A stretch of DNA of 35,406 nucleotides. Origin: JAWUVP01 sp034112285 (lineage in GTDB: Bacteria; Pseudomonadota; Gammaproteobacteria; JABDGN01). The translations under genes and the position numbers were made by a program. Shown here piece by piece: positions 1-8,166 of the stretch; the first letter of the stretch is position 1, and each line of letters begins with the position of its first letter. The DNA is taken from positions 1 through 35,406 of the forward strand of contig JAWUVP010000006.1 of the NCBI GenBank assembly GCA_034112285.1, given 5' to 3'. A model generated the notes under the pieces. The model saw only the letters and a list, made by a program, of their open reading frames with translations, was not told the DNA's origin and made no database searches.

Positions 1-259
1 CTGCAGCAAGTGCCGCTTCTGGACTGTAATAAATTTCGCAGCCTTGGGCTGTATAATTTTTATCACGCGTGATGATTATATTACGGCGTTTGGGTAATGG
101 CTTGCCAATAGAGTCGAAGGTTTTACGGCCCATAATAATGGATTTGCCAACCGTTTGTGCTTTAAAATATTGTAAATCAGCCGGCATGTGCCAAGGCAAT
201 TGGTTGTTGAGGCCAATGGCCCAGTTTTGATCAATCGCGACAATAAAAGATAGCTGCAT
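1..259 (-). CDS. folA: Dihydrofolate reductase, N-terminal part (cut by window edge)
   Basis: Reduces dihydrofolate to tetrahydrofolate with NADPH in the cytoplasm, for thymidylate, purine and methionine synthesis. Only the first 86 codons are in the window. The N-terminus MQLSFIVAIDQNWAIG and the LPWHMPADLQYFK block (about residues 21-33) match the DHFR substrate pocket; the Asp at about residue 28 corresponds to the catalytic acid (Asp27 in E. coli). MGRKTF at 43-48 is the NADPH-binding stretch. The ATG is preceded on the minus strand by AAAGGA. It starts 21 bases after the cyoE stop on the same strand, so it may be the last gene of the cyo transcript. The C-terminal half lies outside the window. 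Confidence 0.95.
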   Translation of the reverse strand, partial: MQLSFIVAIDQNWAIGLNNQLPWHMPADLQYFKAQTVGKSIIMGRKTFDSIGKPLPKRRNIIITRDKNYTAQGCEIYYSPEAALAA

Positions 260-280
260 TTAATTTCCTTTATAGCTAGG

Positions 281-1168
281 TTACAGGTAGTGATCCACCA
301 ACATTAACACAAACAACAGTAGCAAATAAATAATAGAGTAGCGAAAGGTTTTCATACCCCAACGAATATCAGCACTAACCCGCAGCACAATAGCATAGCC
401 AATAAAGATGAGATTTAAAATGCTGGCGCCCACTAAATACAACATACCACTCATGCCAATTAAGTAAGGCATGCTTGCCACAAACGCTAATAAAAAAGTA
501 TACGCCACCACACTGTTTCGCGTGTAAAGTAAGCCATGCGTTGTAGTTAACATTGGTACGTCTACTTTGCGATATTCTTCATGACGAAAAATGGCCAGCG
601 CCCAAAAGTGAGGCGGGGTCCAAACAAAAATAATCATCACCAATAGCCAGGCATCTGCTGAAAAATGGCCGGTAATAGCAGTCCAGCCCAGCAAGGGCGG
701 CATGGCTCCGGCAAAACCCCCAATAACAATGTTTTGTGGCGTGGCGTACTTTAAGTACATGGTGTAAATAACAGCATAACCTACCAAAGTGAGTAAGGTT
801 AATATCGCGGTTAGCATATTGACTAACACCGCTAAAATTCCAAAACCCAATACGCCTAAAGTAATCGCAAAAATAATCGCGCGGGTTAACGTAACACGCC
901 CTGTGGGTAACGGCCTATTTTGAGTGCGGCCCATAATGGCATCAATACGTCTATCAACCATATGATTCACAGCGGCAGCTGAGCAAGCAAGTAAGCCAAT
1001 ACCTAATAACCCAAACACCAAGGGTTGCCAAGCTACCATCCCGGGACTTGCCAAGGCCATGCCCACATAGGCAGTAATAAGCATGAGTAACACCACGCGA
1101 AATTTACATAAACCTAAATAATCACGCCAAGTGGCTTGGTAAGATTGTGCTGTATTATGATTGTTCAT
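281..1168 (-). CDS. cyoE: Protoheme IX farnesyltransferase (heme O synthase)
   Basis: An inner-membrane prenyltransferase of the UbiA superfamily that adds a farnesyl group to heme B to make heme O, the high-spin heme of the bo3 oxidase encoded alongside. At 295 aa it is a usual length. The first Asp-rich motif is NHMVDRRID at residues 68-76 (N68, D72, D76), followed by TQNRPLPTG. The second conserved loop, PHFWALAIFRHEEYRKVDVP, lies at about 186-205. The rest is hydrophobic, consistent with about nine membrane helices. It starts one base after the SCO-like gene stops, so the two are very probably cotranscribed. Confidence 0.96.
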   Translation of the reverse strand: MNNHNTAQSYQATWRDYLGLCKFRVVLLMLITAYVGMALASPGMVAWQPLVFGLLGIGLLACSAAAVNHMVDRRIDAIMGRTQNRPLPTGRVTLTRAIIFAITLGVLGFGILAVLVNMLTAILTLLTLVGYAVIYTMYLKYATPQNIVIGGFAGAMPPLLGWTAITGHFSADAWLLVMIIFVWTPPHFWALAIFRHEEYRKVDVPMLTTTHGLLYTRNSVVAYTFLLAFVASMPYLIGMSGMLYLVGASILNLIFIGYAIVLRVSADIRWGMKTFRYSIIYLLLLFVLMLVDHYL

Positions 1169-1169
1169 T

Positions 1170-1784
1170 TTATTTCACCTGAAACTGAGTAATTAATTGT
1201 AAAATTTGTTGATTGAGCACCGACTCGCTAACATCCGAATCAAAGGCCACCAGCACTTTGCCTTTCGGCGAGACAAGATAAAACATGCCCACAAAGAGTG
1301 CCCGACGCTTACTACGTAAATTTGCAAAAACCCGTGAAAAATTTTCATGATCAAGATAAACATGAACAAACCGGGGGTATTGCTGACGCAGTGCTTGCTG
1401 TAATTCTGAGTGGGTGTTGTGTGAGAATGTGCCAATCAAAATATCCATCGTATGTTTACGCTGTTGAATGCTATCTTCATAGGCATTATTTAATGTTTCT
1501 AAACCAGCCCTGCAAGTTTGCTCACACTCAGTAGGCAATACGTAAAGCAAAATCCATTTGTTATGCCATTGACTATGTGGCAACACCCCGCCTAAATTAT
1601 TCACCAGCATCAGTTTATTAAAAGATGGAGGGCTGCTGATATGATGCACGTTTTTTAAGTCACTAAGAGGCTGAACTATTAATAAATATCCAGCATAAAA
1701 AAGTGGACATATTAATATAGCGAGCACAATAATAATTACGCGACGTAAATGGGTTGTGGCCGTTTTATAACTTTTATTTTCCAT
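1170..1784 (-). CDS. SCO-like (CxxxC) membrane-anchored oxidase assembly protein
   Basis: A probable cytochrome oxidase assembly factor with one N-terminal membrane anchor (about residues 16-38) and an extracytoplasmic thioredoxin-like domain. The key motif is PTECEQTC, giving Cys87 and Cys91 in CxxxC spacing as in SCO1/SenC proteins. I do not see the distal SCO copper-ligand histidine with confidence, so it may be a thiol oxidoreductase or a divergent member. A GTG at 1799 would add five residues. I prefer the ATG at 1784, because GAGTGG lies just upstream and the GTG sits at the foot of the preceding terminator hairpin. It lies between cyoD and cyoE. A bo3 quinol oxidase has no CuA centre, so a copper chaperone here would serve CuB or act only in thiol redox; that role is inferred. 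Confidence 0.72.
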   Translation of the reverse strand: MENKSYKTATTHLRRVIIIVLAILICPLFYAGYLLIVQPLSDLKNVHHISSPPSFNKLMLVNNLGGVLPHSQWHNKWILLYVLPTECEQTCRAGLETLNNAYEDSIQQRKHTMDILIGTFSHNTHSELQQALRQQYPRFVHVYLDHENFSRVFANLRSKRRALFVGMFYLVSPKGKVLVAFDSDVSESVLNQQILQLITQFQVK

Positions 1785-1799
1785 TTTATTCCCACTCAC

Positions 1800-1826
1800 A
1801 AAAATCCCCCAAACATGGGGGATTTA
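1800..1826 (-). terminator. Hairpin terminator after cyoD
   Basis: On the minus strand a perfect 9-bp stem (AAATCCCCC / GGGGGATTT, plus-strand arms 1802-1810 and 1817-1825) with a 6-base loop is followed by T residues. It sits between the cyoD stop and the SCO-like gene, so it should end much of the cyoABCD transcript and leave the assembly genes to lower read-through expression. The T-run is short and partly inside the stem, so termination may be partial. Confidence 0.7.
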
Positions 1827-1846
1827 GTTACAACATTAGGTGCATG

Positions 1847-2194
1847 TTAGTGCATCATATTGTAGTTTAGGCTCCACATAATCCACAGTGAACCCGCTAC
1901 AAAAATAACCACTACAAAAATAACAAACAAGAAAGGCATGAGATCCCATTGGCCTTCTTTGGTGCTATTCAAGCGTAAGAAAAATGCCGCTTGCACAAAC
2001 AACTGTACCACAGCCAGTGACATTAATATCACAACCAAACTGCCACCCGAGATAAATAATCCTGGGGCAACTTGATGCTTATGCGCACACCAAAAGGCAA
2101 TAAAGGTTAATATTAACGATAAAATCAAGCCTGTAACGTAGGCTGCAAGTGTTTTCTTTCCAGCTTTATTAGCAGTTTTTACTTCATGTGACAT
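1847..2194 (-). CDS. cyoD: Cytochrome bo3 quinol oxidase subunit IV
   Basis: The small accessory subunit of the bo3 terminal oxidase, needed for stable assembly of subunit I and its CuB site. At 115 aa it is close to E. coli CyoD (109 aa). It has a polar Lys-rich N-terminus and three predicted membrane helices (about 18-36, 46-72 and 86-110). The segment AFFLRLNSTKEGQWDLMPFLF is typical of the family and of related subunit IV proteins. It begins one base after the cyoC stop codon. Identification rests on the family pattern and its place in the cyo gene order. Confidence 0.93.
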   Translation of the reverse strand: MSHEVKTANKAGKKTLAAYVTGLILSLILTFIAFWCAHKHQVAPGLFISGGSLVVILMSLAVVQLFVQAAFFLRLNSTKEGQWDLMPFLFVIFVVVIFVAGSLWIMWSLNYNMMH

Positions 2195-2195
2195 A

Positions 2196-2801
2196 TTACA
2201 TACCTCCTATCAGGTAAACCACAGTATAAACAAAAATCCAGACCACATCTAAGAACGCCCAGAATAATCCTAAAAAGGTTAAGCGGCGCATAGTGTCTTT
2301 GGTGAGACCACATTTTGCGACTTGGAAAATCATGATTAACATCCAAAACAAACCAAACGATACGTGTAAACCATGTGTGCCAACCAAAGTAAAGAAGGCA
2401 GACATTTCACCGCTTGAGCTAGGCCCGTGACCTTCAAGAATTAAATGATGAAACTCATTTACTTCCATTGCCACAAACGCTAAACCCAGCAACAATGTAA
2501 AGCATAACCACGTTATTACTCTAGATTTATTTTTTACATACATGCCCAAAATAGCCATGCCACAAGTAAAGCTACTAGCTAATAGGAATAACGTTTCTGC
2601 CAAAACATAGGGCAGGTCTAAAAAAGTTTTTAAACCAAACCCGTTGTAGCTATTGTCATGCAACACAGCGAACGTGGCAAATAAAACGCCAAACAACACG
2701 CAGTCGGTCATGATGTAAATCCAAAACCCGAACACGCACGTATCAGTATCGTCGTGGTGTTCGTGCTCGTCGTGATGGTCTGTTAAGCCTGTCGCACTCA
2801 T
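2196..2801 (-). CDS. cyoC: Cytochrome bo3 quinol oxidase subunit III
   Basis: A subunit III-type (heme-copper oxidase III family) membrane protein of the bo3 complex. At 201 aa it matches E. coli CyoC (204 aa). It has a His/Asp-rich cytoplasmic N-terminus (residues 8-20) and five predicted helices. The EVNEFHHLILEGHGPSSSG segment and the THGLHVSFGLFWMLIM helix are hallmarks of subunit III. Its ATG overlaps the end of cyoB by four bases, which indicates translational coupling. Confidence 0.95.
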   Translation of the reverse strand: MSATGLTDHHDEHEHHDDTDTCVFGFWIYIMTDCVLFGVLFATFAVLHDNSYNGFGLKTFLDLPYVLAETLFLLASSFTCGMAILGMYVKNKSRVITWLCFTLLLGLAFVAMEVNEFHHLILEGHGPSSSGEMSAFFTLVGTHGLHVSFGLFWMLIMIFQVAKCGLTKDTMRRLTFLGLFWAFLDVVWIFVYTVVYLIGGM

Positions 2802-4816
2802 ACTACTGCCTCACTTTTGTAACTATTTTCAATATCAACAATTTCCTTGGCGGGGATATAATAATCCACGCTTGAGTCAAATGTGCGGGCAACAACCATT
2901 GCAATCATGCCAATTAGACCAAAGAAAATCATCCAGTAAATGTGCCAAATCATGCCAAAGCCAAAGAAGAAACTAAAGGCACCAATAATGAAACCCACAC
3001 CAGTATTTTTTGGCATGTGCACATCTTTAATAACCGGCTTAGGTAATACTTCACCGTTGCGCTCTTTTTCTTTATCAGCCCAAAAACTATCAATGCAATT
3101 TACAGTAGGTGTTACCGCAAAGTTATAATAGGGTGCAGGTGATGGAATTGCCCACTCAGTCGTGCGCGCATCCCAAGGGTCATTACCGACGCGATATTCT
3201 GGTTTGTTGCGGTTCTTCACGCTCACAACAATCTGCAAGACTTGACAGAAAATACCTGCGGCAACAATCAAAGCACCGCATGCAGCAATCACCAACCAAA
3301 CATGCCAACCGGTATTAGCAGCGTAATGGCTTAAGCGACGGGTCATGCCCATTAAACCTAAAACATATAACGGCATAAAGGCGACATAGAAACCCACCAA
3401 CCAGAACCAGAAGGCAAATTTACCAATACGTTCGTTCAACTTGAAACCAAATATTTTTGGAAACCAGTAAGTGAAGCCGGCAAAATAACCGAACACCACA
3501 CCACCGATAATCACATTATGGAAATGTGCAATCAAGAACAAGCTGTTATGTAATTGGAAATCAACAGGCGGTACAGACATCAACACGCCTGTCATGCCGC
3601 CAATTGAGAAAGTAGCAATAAAACCGATGGTCCACATCATTGGCGTGGTAAAGGTAATACGCCCTTGATGCATGGTAAACAACCAATTAAAGATTTTCAC
3701 CCCTGTTGGAATAGCAATAACCATGGTTGCGATACCAAAGAAAGCATTGACGCTCGCCCCAGACCCCATCGTAAAGAAGTGATGTAACCAAACAACGAAA
3801 GATAACACTGTAATCGCCAAGGTTGCCCACACCATGGTGTGGTAACCAAACAAACGCTTACGACAAAAAGTAGCGGTTACTTCCGAGAACACGCCAAACG
3901 CTGGCAAGATTAAGATATAAACTTCTGGATGTCCCCAAATCCAAATCAAGTTGATATACATCATGGCATTACCACCATACCCCATGGTAAAGAAGTGCAT
4001 ATCAAAGAAACGGTCTAAGAATAATAACGTTAACGTGACGGTTAACACTGGGAAGGCCAATACCACTAAACCTGAAGCACATAAGGCTGTCCAAGTAAAA
4101 ATAGGCATTCTAAAAAGTGTTAAACCTGGGCAACGCATACGTAAAATAGTAACGAAGAAGTTAACGCCCGAGAGCATTGAGCCAATACCGGCAATTTGCA
4201 GCCCCCAAATAAAGTAGTCTACCCCCACGCCTGGGCTGTAGGTAATGCTTGATAATGGCGGATAAGCCAACCAACCGGTTTTGGCGAAGTCACCAATCAC
4301 CAATGAAACGTTAATTAATAACACACCGGAAACCGTTAACCATAAACTCATTGAGTTCATGTACGGAAAAGCCACGTCGCGTGCACCAATTTGCAATGGC
4401 ACCACCCAGTTTAACAAACCAAACATAAGCGGCATGGCGACAAAGAAAATCATAATCACGCCATGAGCAGTAAAGATTTGGTCGTAATGCTCTGGTGGTA
4501 AGAAACCATGATTTTGTCCCACGGCAACCGCTTGCTGAGCCCGCATTAACAGTGCATCTGAAAAACCACGAAACAGCATGATAAACGCCATTATAAAGTA
4601 CATGACACCAATTTTTTTATGATCGATCGTGGTTAACCACTCCTTCCATAGCCATGTCCAGCGTTTGCTGATAGTCAAATATAGTACGGTGGCTATAACA
4701 ATTAATGCTATAAAACCCACTAAGCCAATAAATATTCCCGTGCCCGCTTCTGGGCTATATAAAAACGGAAACGATTTATAGTTTAGTTTACCGAATAAGA
4801 ATGTTGTTAATGTCAT
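2798..4816 (-). CDS. cyoB: Cytochrome bo3 quinol oxidase subunit I
   Basis: The catalytic subunit. It oxidises ubiquinol, reduces O2 at the heme o3-CuB centre and pumps protons across the inner membrane. At 672 aa it is close to E. coli CyoB (663 aa). All heme and copper ligands are visible: His118 and His431 (low-spin heme), His296 with Tyr300 (the GHPEVY cross-linked pair), His345 and His346 (CuB) and His433 (high-spin heme, HFHNVIIGG). They are offset by a constant 12 residues from E. coli. MTRRLSHY near residue 490 carries the paired arginines near the heme propionates. It starts one base after the cyoA stop. Confidence 0.98.
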   Translation of the reverse strand: MTLTTFLFGKLNYKSFPFLYSPEAGTGIFIGLVGFIALIVIATVLYLTISKRWTWLWKEWLTTIDHKKIGVMYFIMAFIMLFRGFSDALLMRAQQAVAVGQNHGFLPPEHYDQIFTAHGVIMIFFVAMPLMFGLLNWVVPLQIGARDVAFPYMNSMSLWLTVSGVLLINVSLVIGDFAKTGWLAYPPLSSITYSPGVGVDYFIWGLQIAGIGSMLSGVNFFVTILRMRCPGLTLFRMPIFTWTALCASGLVVLAFPVLTVTLTLLFLDRFFDMHFFTMGYGGNAMMYINLIWIWGHPEVYILILPAFGVFSEVTATFCRKRLFGYHTMVWATLAITVLSFVVWLHHFFTMGSGASVNAFFGIATMVIAIPTGVKIFNWLFTMHQGRITFTTPMMWTIGFIATFSIGGMTGVLMSVPPVDFQLHNSLFLIAHFHNVIIGGVVFGYFAGFTYWFPKIFGFKLNERIGKFAFWFWLVGFYVAFMPLYVLGLMGMTRRLSHYAANTGWHVWLVIAACGALIVAAGIFCQVLQIVVSVKNRNKPEYRVGNDPWDARTTEWAIPSPAPYYNFAVTPTVNCIDSFWADKEKERNGEVLPKPVIKDVHMPKNTGVGFIIGAFSFFFGFGMIWHIYWMIFFGLIGMIAMVVARTFDSSVDYYIPAKEIVDIENSYKSEAVV

Positions 4817-4817
4817 G

Positions 4818-5714
4818 CTAATTACCCTTTTTCGTGTTTTGCTCTTCCATTGTGTACATACCTTTCACGTTTGGCTTAAGGTACTTCATAATCACATTGT
4901 GATATAAATTCTTAGCCACGTGTGAGTAGAAAGCCACAGGATTGTCTTCACTATTTTGCATCAGCTTGTTGTAAGCTGGTGCAGTTAAGTGCTCGGGGGC
5001 ATGTTGAGTTTTCTTAACCCAATTTGCAAAGGCTTTTTCAGACGTAACATGAACCTTAAAGCGCATACCAGAAAAACCTATACCACTAATGTTAGCTGAG
5101 AAACCTTTATAAACACCCGGTTTGTCCGCAACAATATGAAGCTTAGTTTGCATGCCGCCCATGGCGAACACTTGACCCGCCAAGCGCGGAATTTCTAAAG
5201 AGTTCATAGGCGCATCAGAGGTAATTAAGAATTTAACTTGGCGATTTGGAGGAATTTGTATGTAATTCACAGCGGCAATGCCTTGCTTAGGATAGATAAA
5301 CAACCATTTCCAATTTAATGAAACGACCTGAATGGTAATCGTTTTACCTTTTAGCCCGCTTATTGGCCGGTATGGGTCCAAACGGTGTGAGCTAATCCAA
5401 GTGATAACACCCAAGATAATCACAATAAGACAAGGTACCACCCAGCAGAAAATTTCAATTTTTACATTGTCATATTCTTCAGGACGATAATCAGCATTAG
5501 GGTTCGAAGCACGATATTTCCATGCGAACCAAAAAGTCATAAGAATAACGGGAACAACAATTAATAGCATGAGGACCGTAGAGTAAATCATCAGTTCTTT
5601 TTCGCTGTGCGCTATGCGACCCGCGGTATCTAACATTGCTATTTTACAACCGCTAAGCATTAATGTTAGAGAAAAAGTTCCAAGAATCAATAGAAAGGAT
5701 TTTAATTTTTTCAA
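4818..5714 (-). CDS. cyoA: Cytochrome bo3 quinol oxidase subunit II (lipoprotein), TTG start
   Basis: Subunit II of the bo3 oxidase, with two membrane helices and a periplasmic cupredoxin-like domain. The reading frame is open to an ATG at 5885, but that start would give a long non-family N-terminus and lies upstream of the best promoter. I choose the TTG at 5714: it has GAGG five bases upstream and gives 298 aa beginning with a lipoprotein signal (MKKLKSFLLILG... ending LSGC), as in E. coli CyoA. The cupredoxin domain lacks the Cys/His ligands of CuA, as expected for a quinol rather than cytochrome c oxidase. NWKWLFIYP and GMQTKLHIVADKPG are family hallmarks. Confidence 0.93.
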   Translation of the reverse strand: MKKLKSFLLILGTFSLTLMLSGCKIAMLDTAGRIAHSEKELMIYSTVLMLLIVVPVILMTFWFAWKYRASNPNADYRPEEYDNVKIEIFCWVVPCLIVIILGVITWISSHRLDPYRPISGLKGKTITIQVVSLNWKWLFIYPKQGIAAVNYIQIPPNRQVKFLITSDAPMNSLEIPRLAGQVFAMGGMQTKLHIVADKPGVYKGFSANISGIGFSGMRFKVHVTSEKAFANWVKKTQHAPEHLTAPAYNKLMQNSEDNPVAFYSHVAKNLYHNVIMKYLKPNVKGMYTMEEQNTKKGN

Positions 5715-5826
5715 AGTAGCCTCATCTTTTGTCGATTTAATTAACACAACACACCCAACTGATTTGCTCATAATGTAAACATATCTAATCATGGCGCGCA
5801 TGTCTGCCGATAATTCAGCAGCGTGT

Positions 5827-5854
5827 ATAATATCTAGACGCGCTTTTTTTGCAA
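5827..5854 (-). promoter_or_regulatory. sigma70-like promoter of the cyo operon
   Basis: On the minus strand TTGCAA (5849-5854) is separated by 16 bases from TATTAT (5827-5832). This places the transcription start near 5820 and gives a leader of about 105 bases before the cyoA TTG. The upstream ATG of the same frame (5885) would not be transcribed from it. Confidence 0.6.
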
Positions 5855-5923
5855 GGAGTTTTTGATTTTTGAGACGAAAAAGCACAGAAAATGGGGATGT
5901 TGGGTGAGAATGGCACTAAGTGC

Positions 5924-6487
5924 TCAATTTGCACCCGCAGTCCGCGCTTGCTGTGTAAGGCTAGCCAGATTGTTTTTGCTCAGCCGAGTTGACAGATTCT
6001 TGCGGCTTAGCCAATTTTGAACATAGCGAGCCGCCAGCTTGGGTGCATATATATAGAGTGAATTCTCGGCATTATGATACTCGGCGCCATTAGTAAAGTT
6101 GTATGAACCGGTTAACACGGCTTGTTTGTCAAAAATCATCACCTTATTGTGTGCAATGCGCACTTTAGTGTCCACCCACAGTGGCACACGGTGCTGCAAC
6201 AAAAAATTGAGGCGCGAATAATTCACTAATTCCGACTTATCTACCAATACCCGAACCTGCACACCACGGCGCTGTGCATTCACCAAAGCATAGGCAATAC
6301 CTTTAGAGGTAAATGAATAAGCCTGTACCTCAATACTGTGCTTAGCTGCATATATATAGTCAGTAATTTTTCGCTTACAGTGCTCGGCGGGGGTAAAACA
6401 GAGAGCATAATGATCGCCATTGTTGAAATTGACCGCTAGCAGGTCGGTGCAACTTATTGATAAAATTAAATATATAACTAAACGCAT
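5924..6487 (-). CDS. Secreted phospholipase D-family (Nuc-like) nuclease
   Basis: A single-domain PLD-superfamily protein of 187 aa, the size of Nuc-type endonucleases that work as homodimers with one HKD motif per chain. Residues 1-19 look like a signal peptide, so it probably acts in the periplasm or outside. The catalytic motif is HNKVMIFD (His113, Lys115, Asp120), followed by GSYNFTNGAEYHNAEN, typical of the nuclease subgroup. AYSFTSKGIAYALVNAQRRGVQVRVLVDKSE is the preceding conserved helix and strand. It is upstream of cyoA on the same strand, but the cyo promoter lies between them. DNA or RNA as substrate is inferred from family. Confidence 0.85.
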   Translation of the reverse strand: MRLVIYLILSISCTDLLAVNFNNGDHYALCFTPAEHCKRKITDYIYAAKHSIEVQAYSFTSKGIAYALVNAQRRGVQVRVLVDKSELVNYSRLNFLLQHRVPLWVDTKVRIAHNKVMIFDKQAVLTGSYNFTNGAEYHNAENSLYIYAPKLAARYVQNWLSRKNLSTRLSKNNLASLTQQARTAGAN

Positions 6488-6578
6488 TTACTGTATACTC
6501 ACTTTTATTTAACTTTAACAGAGTATAGAGATACAGGCAAGCGATCTTAGCAATACATCACACAATAGGAGACTCTCA

Positions 6579-7127
6579 ATGCAGACATTACTAGACACAT
6601 TATTACAAACACCCTGGTGGGTTTACCTGCTGTTGGTCTTAGTGGTATTTCGTGGATTAAAAGCTACGCGTCCCAGCGTGTTTCCTTATAAAAAAGTTTT
6701 TATTTTACCGGTAATACTAATTTATTTAAGCGTTCACAGCTTGCTAGCACTCGCGGTGTGGACCAATAATCTTATGATGAATGCCACGCTCATGTTATTG
6801 GTAGGTATTGCTACAGGCTGGCTTGTCACGCAAGCCAATAAAATACAAGTCGATCGTGAACATGGCCTCATTAAAGTGCGCGGCTCATGGTTTACATTGA
6901 TTTTAATCTTATTAATTTTTGGCGTTAAATATTACATTGGCTATACGTTAGGCAGCAACCCTGCTGCAGCGAGCGATGCACATTTTTTACATTTTGTGTT
7001 TGCTGCTAATGGTTTCTTAATTGGGATATTAGTGGGTAGAGTGTTGCATTACACAACATGTTATTATCGCTCAGATAGCGTAGATTTATCTGCTGAAATG
7101 AAACCCGGCGCTTCCCAAAACGCCTAA
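6579..7127 (+). CDS. Four-helix inner-membrane protein, DUF6622-like
   Basis: An integral membrane protein of 182 aa with hydrophobic segments at about residues 14-26, 42-60, 66-84, 104-125 and 138-155. It resembles small uncharacterised membrane proteins of the DUF1453/DUF6622 kind that start with a short helix followed by FRGLKATR. I recognise no catalytic residues. AGGAGA lies ten bases upstream of the ATG. It diverges from the PLD gene and is followed by a strong hairpin terminator, so it is probably transcribed alone. Function unknown. Confidence 0.75.
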   Translation: MQTLLDTLLQTPWWVYLLLVLVVFRGLKATRPSVFPYKKVFILPVILIYLSVHSLLALAVWTNNLMMNATLMLLVGIATGWLVTQANKIQVDREHGLIKVRGSWFTLILILLIFGVKYYIGYTLGSNPAAASDAHFLHFVFAANGFLIGILVGRVLHYTTCYYRSDSVDLSAEMKPGASQNA

Positions 7128-7141
7128 GCTTATAGTTTATT

Positions 7142-7176
7142 CTCTGGGTAAGCAACGCTTTGCCCAGAGGATTTTA
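7142..7176 (+). terminator. Hairpin terminator after the DUF6622-like gene
   Basis: CTCTGGG (7142-7148) pairs with CCCAGAG (7163-7169), extended inward by A-T and wobble pairs, and is followed by GATTTTAATT. It sits about 15 bases after the stop codon. Confidence 0.75.
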
Positions 7177-7267
7177 ATTCTACACCCCCTGCCTTGTACT
7201 AGTTTTATTCTATTTTTGAGAAAGCACTAAGTGAGTGCTAATTAGATTTGTAAAAAAAGTATGCCGT

Positions 7268-7404
7268 TGCGCACCACAGGCACATTTTAAACAGACAATG
7301 ATGCGCAACATCAAAAAACACCGTCGTTGCGAGAAGCGTAGCGACGCGGCAATCTCCATGACTCGAAGTGCAATACATGAGATTAACTTGTGCCTTTGGT
7401 GCAC
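7268..7404. repeat. Imperfect inverted-repeat element enclosing a REP-like hairpin
   Basis: Left arm 7268-7283 (TGCGCACCACAGGCAC) and right arm 7390-7404 (GTGCCTTTGGTGCAC) are inverted copies matching at 13 of 15 positions, about 105 bases apart. Between them lies the dispersed hairpin at 7322-7346. The gap 7128-7606 holds no convincing gene; reading frames across it come from these repeats. This could be a small non-autonomous element, but no target duplication was identified. Confidence 0.4.
7322..7357 (+). repeat. REP-like hairpin repeat, copy 1
   Basis: CGTCGTTGCG (7322-7331) folds on CGTAGCGACG (7337-7346) around an AGAAG loop: a 10-bp stem with two G-T wobbles, followed by CGGCAATCTCC. 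It differs at only 2 of 36 bases from the copy at 35081-35116. Confidence 0.85.
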
Positions 7405-7606
7405 GGCCTTCGGCCTCGCAATAGTGCGCTTAAGTTGAAGCGAGTGGTGCTCCTGAGTTGCTTCAGTTGAATTTTTCACATTATTTAAAGCACCTACGCC
7501 CTAAAATATCCACTCAGTTCACTCACCGTTAATATTACGTTAAGGTTTCATTGGTAATCTAGATTTCTAACAAATTAATAACTAAAACAAAATAACAGGA
7601 CTAACA

Positions 7607-8068
7607 ATGAAAATTATTACCGTATTCTTTTTAGGGCTATTTTGCAGTGCCAGTTTCGCCAGCAAATGTGTCAACTTCATGTTACATAACAATACCGGCA
7701 TGACATTACATGTCGACGCTCTAGGCTACGATAAAGACACCTGCCACGTACCTCAAATTATTCGCAATGGCCAAACAAAAGTACTTTCTGTAAAAGCCAC
7801 ACAGATAATCGGCACGGATAACCAGCAGCGACTTGTTATTAAACACGCCGTTTATGTGAGTATTAATGGCGACAAAATACTTTCACATCAGCATTTTAGC
7901 CTGCTAGAAGAATTTGCCGCAGACCAACGGGGCCAGCGTGATATTAATGAAGAATTAATTTCAAAAGATGCGGCTTACCAATGGAGCGCCGATGCACATG
8001 ATTTATATTTTTGCACTAGCAAGGCCTATGCACAAAATAAATCTTGTCGCGTAATTCCTATTAACTGA
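7607..8068 (+). CDS. Small secreted protein of unknown function
   Basis: A 153-aa protein with a clear Sec signal peptide (MKIITVFFLGLFCSASFAS, cleavage predicted after about residue 18 or 19). The mature part of about 135 residues has four cysteines (CVNF, DTCHV, YFCTS, KSCRV), which could form two disulfides in the periplasm or outside. The rest looks beta-rich and has no motif I recognise. AGGA lies upstream of the ATG. It points the same way as the next small secreted gene but is separated by about 170 bases containing a hairpin and a promoter, so it is not clearly in an operon. Confidence 0.7.
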   Translation: MKIITVFFLGLFCSASFASKCVNFMLHNNTGMTLHVDALGYDKDTCHVPQIIRNGQTKVLSVKATQIIGTDNQQRLVIKHAVYVSINGDKILSHQHFSLLEEFAADQRGQRDINEELISKDAAYQWSADAHDLYFCTSKAYAQNKSCRVIPIN

Positions 8069-8088
8069 TTTCGTCTCTCCCGCGATGA

Positions 8089-8120
8089 CTCCCAAATACA
8101 TGTTTGACATTTTTTGGGAG
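8089..8120 (+). terminator. Hairpin after the secreted-protein gene
   Basis: CTCCCAAA (8089-8096) pairs with TTTGGGAG (8113-8120) around a 16-base loop, about 20 bases after the stop codon. No T-run follows, so it may stabilise the 3' end or terminate weakly. Confidence 0.4.
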
Positions 8121-8166
8121 CCTATTTAGCACTCTAAAATATCTAGCAACCTATACTCGTAGCGAA

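Noticed and set aside
7210..7479. 89-codon minus-strand frame and a 67-codon plus-strand frame in the gap after the DUF6622-like gene
   Set aside because: Both run across the REP-like hairpin and inverted repeat and have no ribosome site or protein-like pattern; the repeats explain them.
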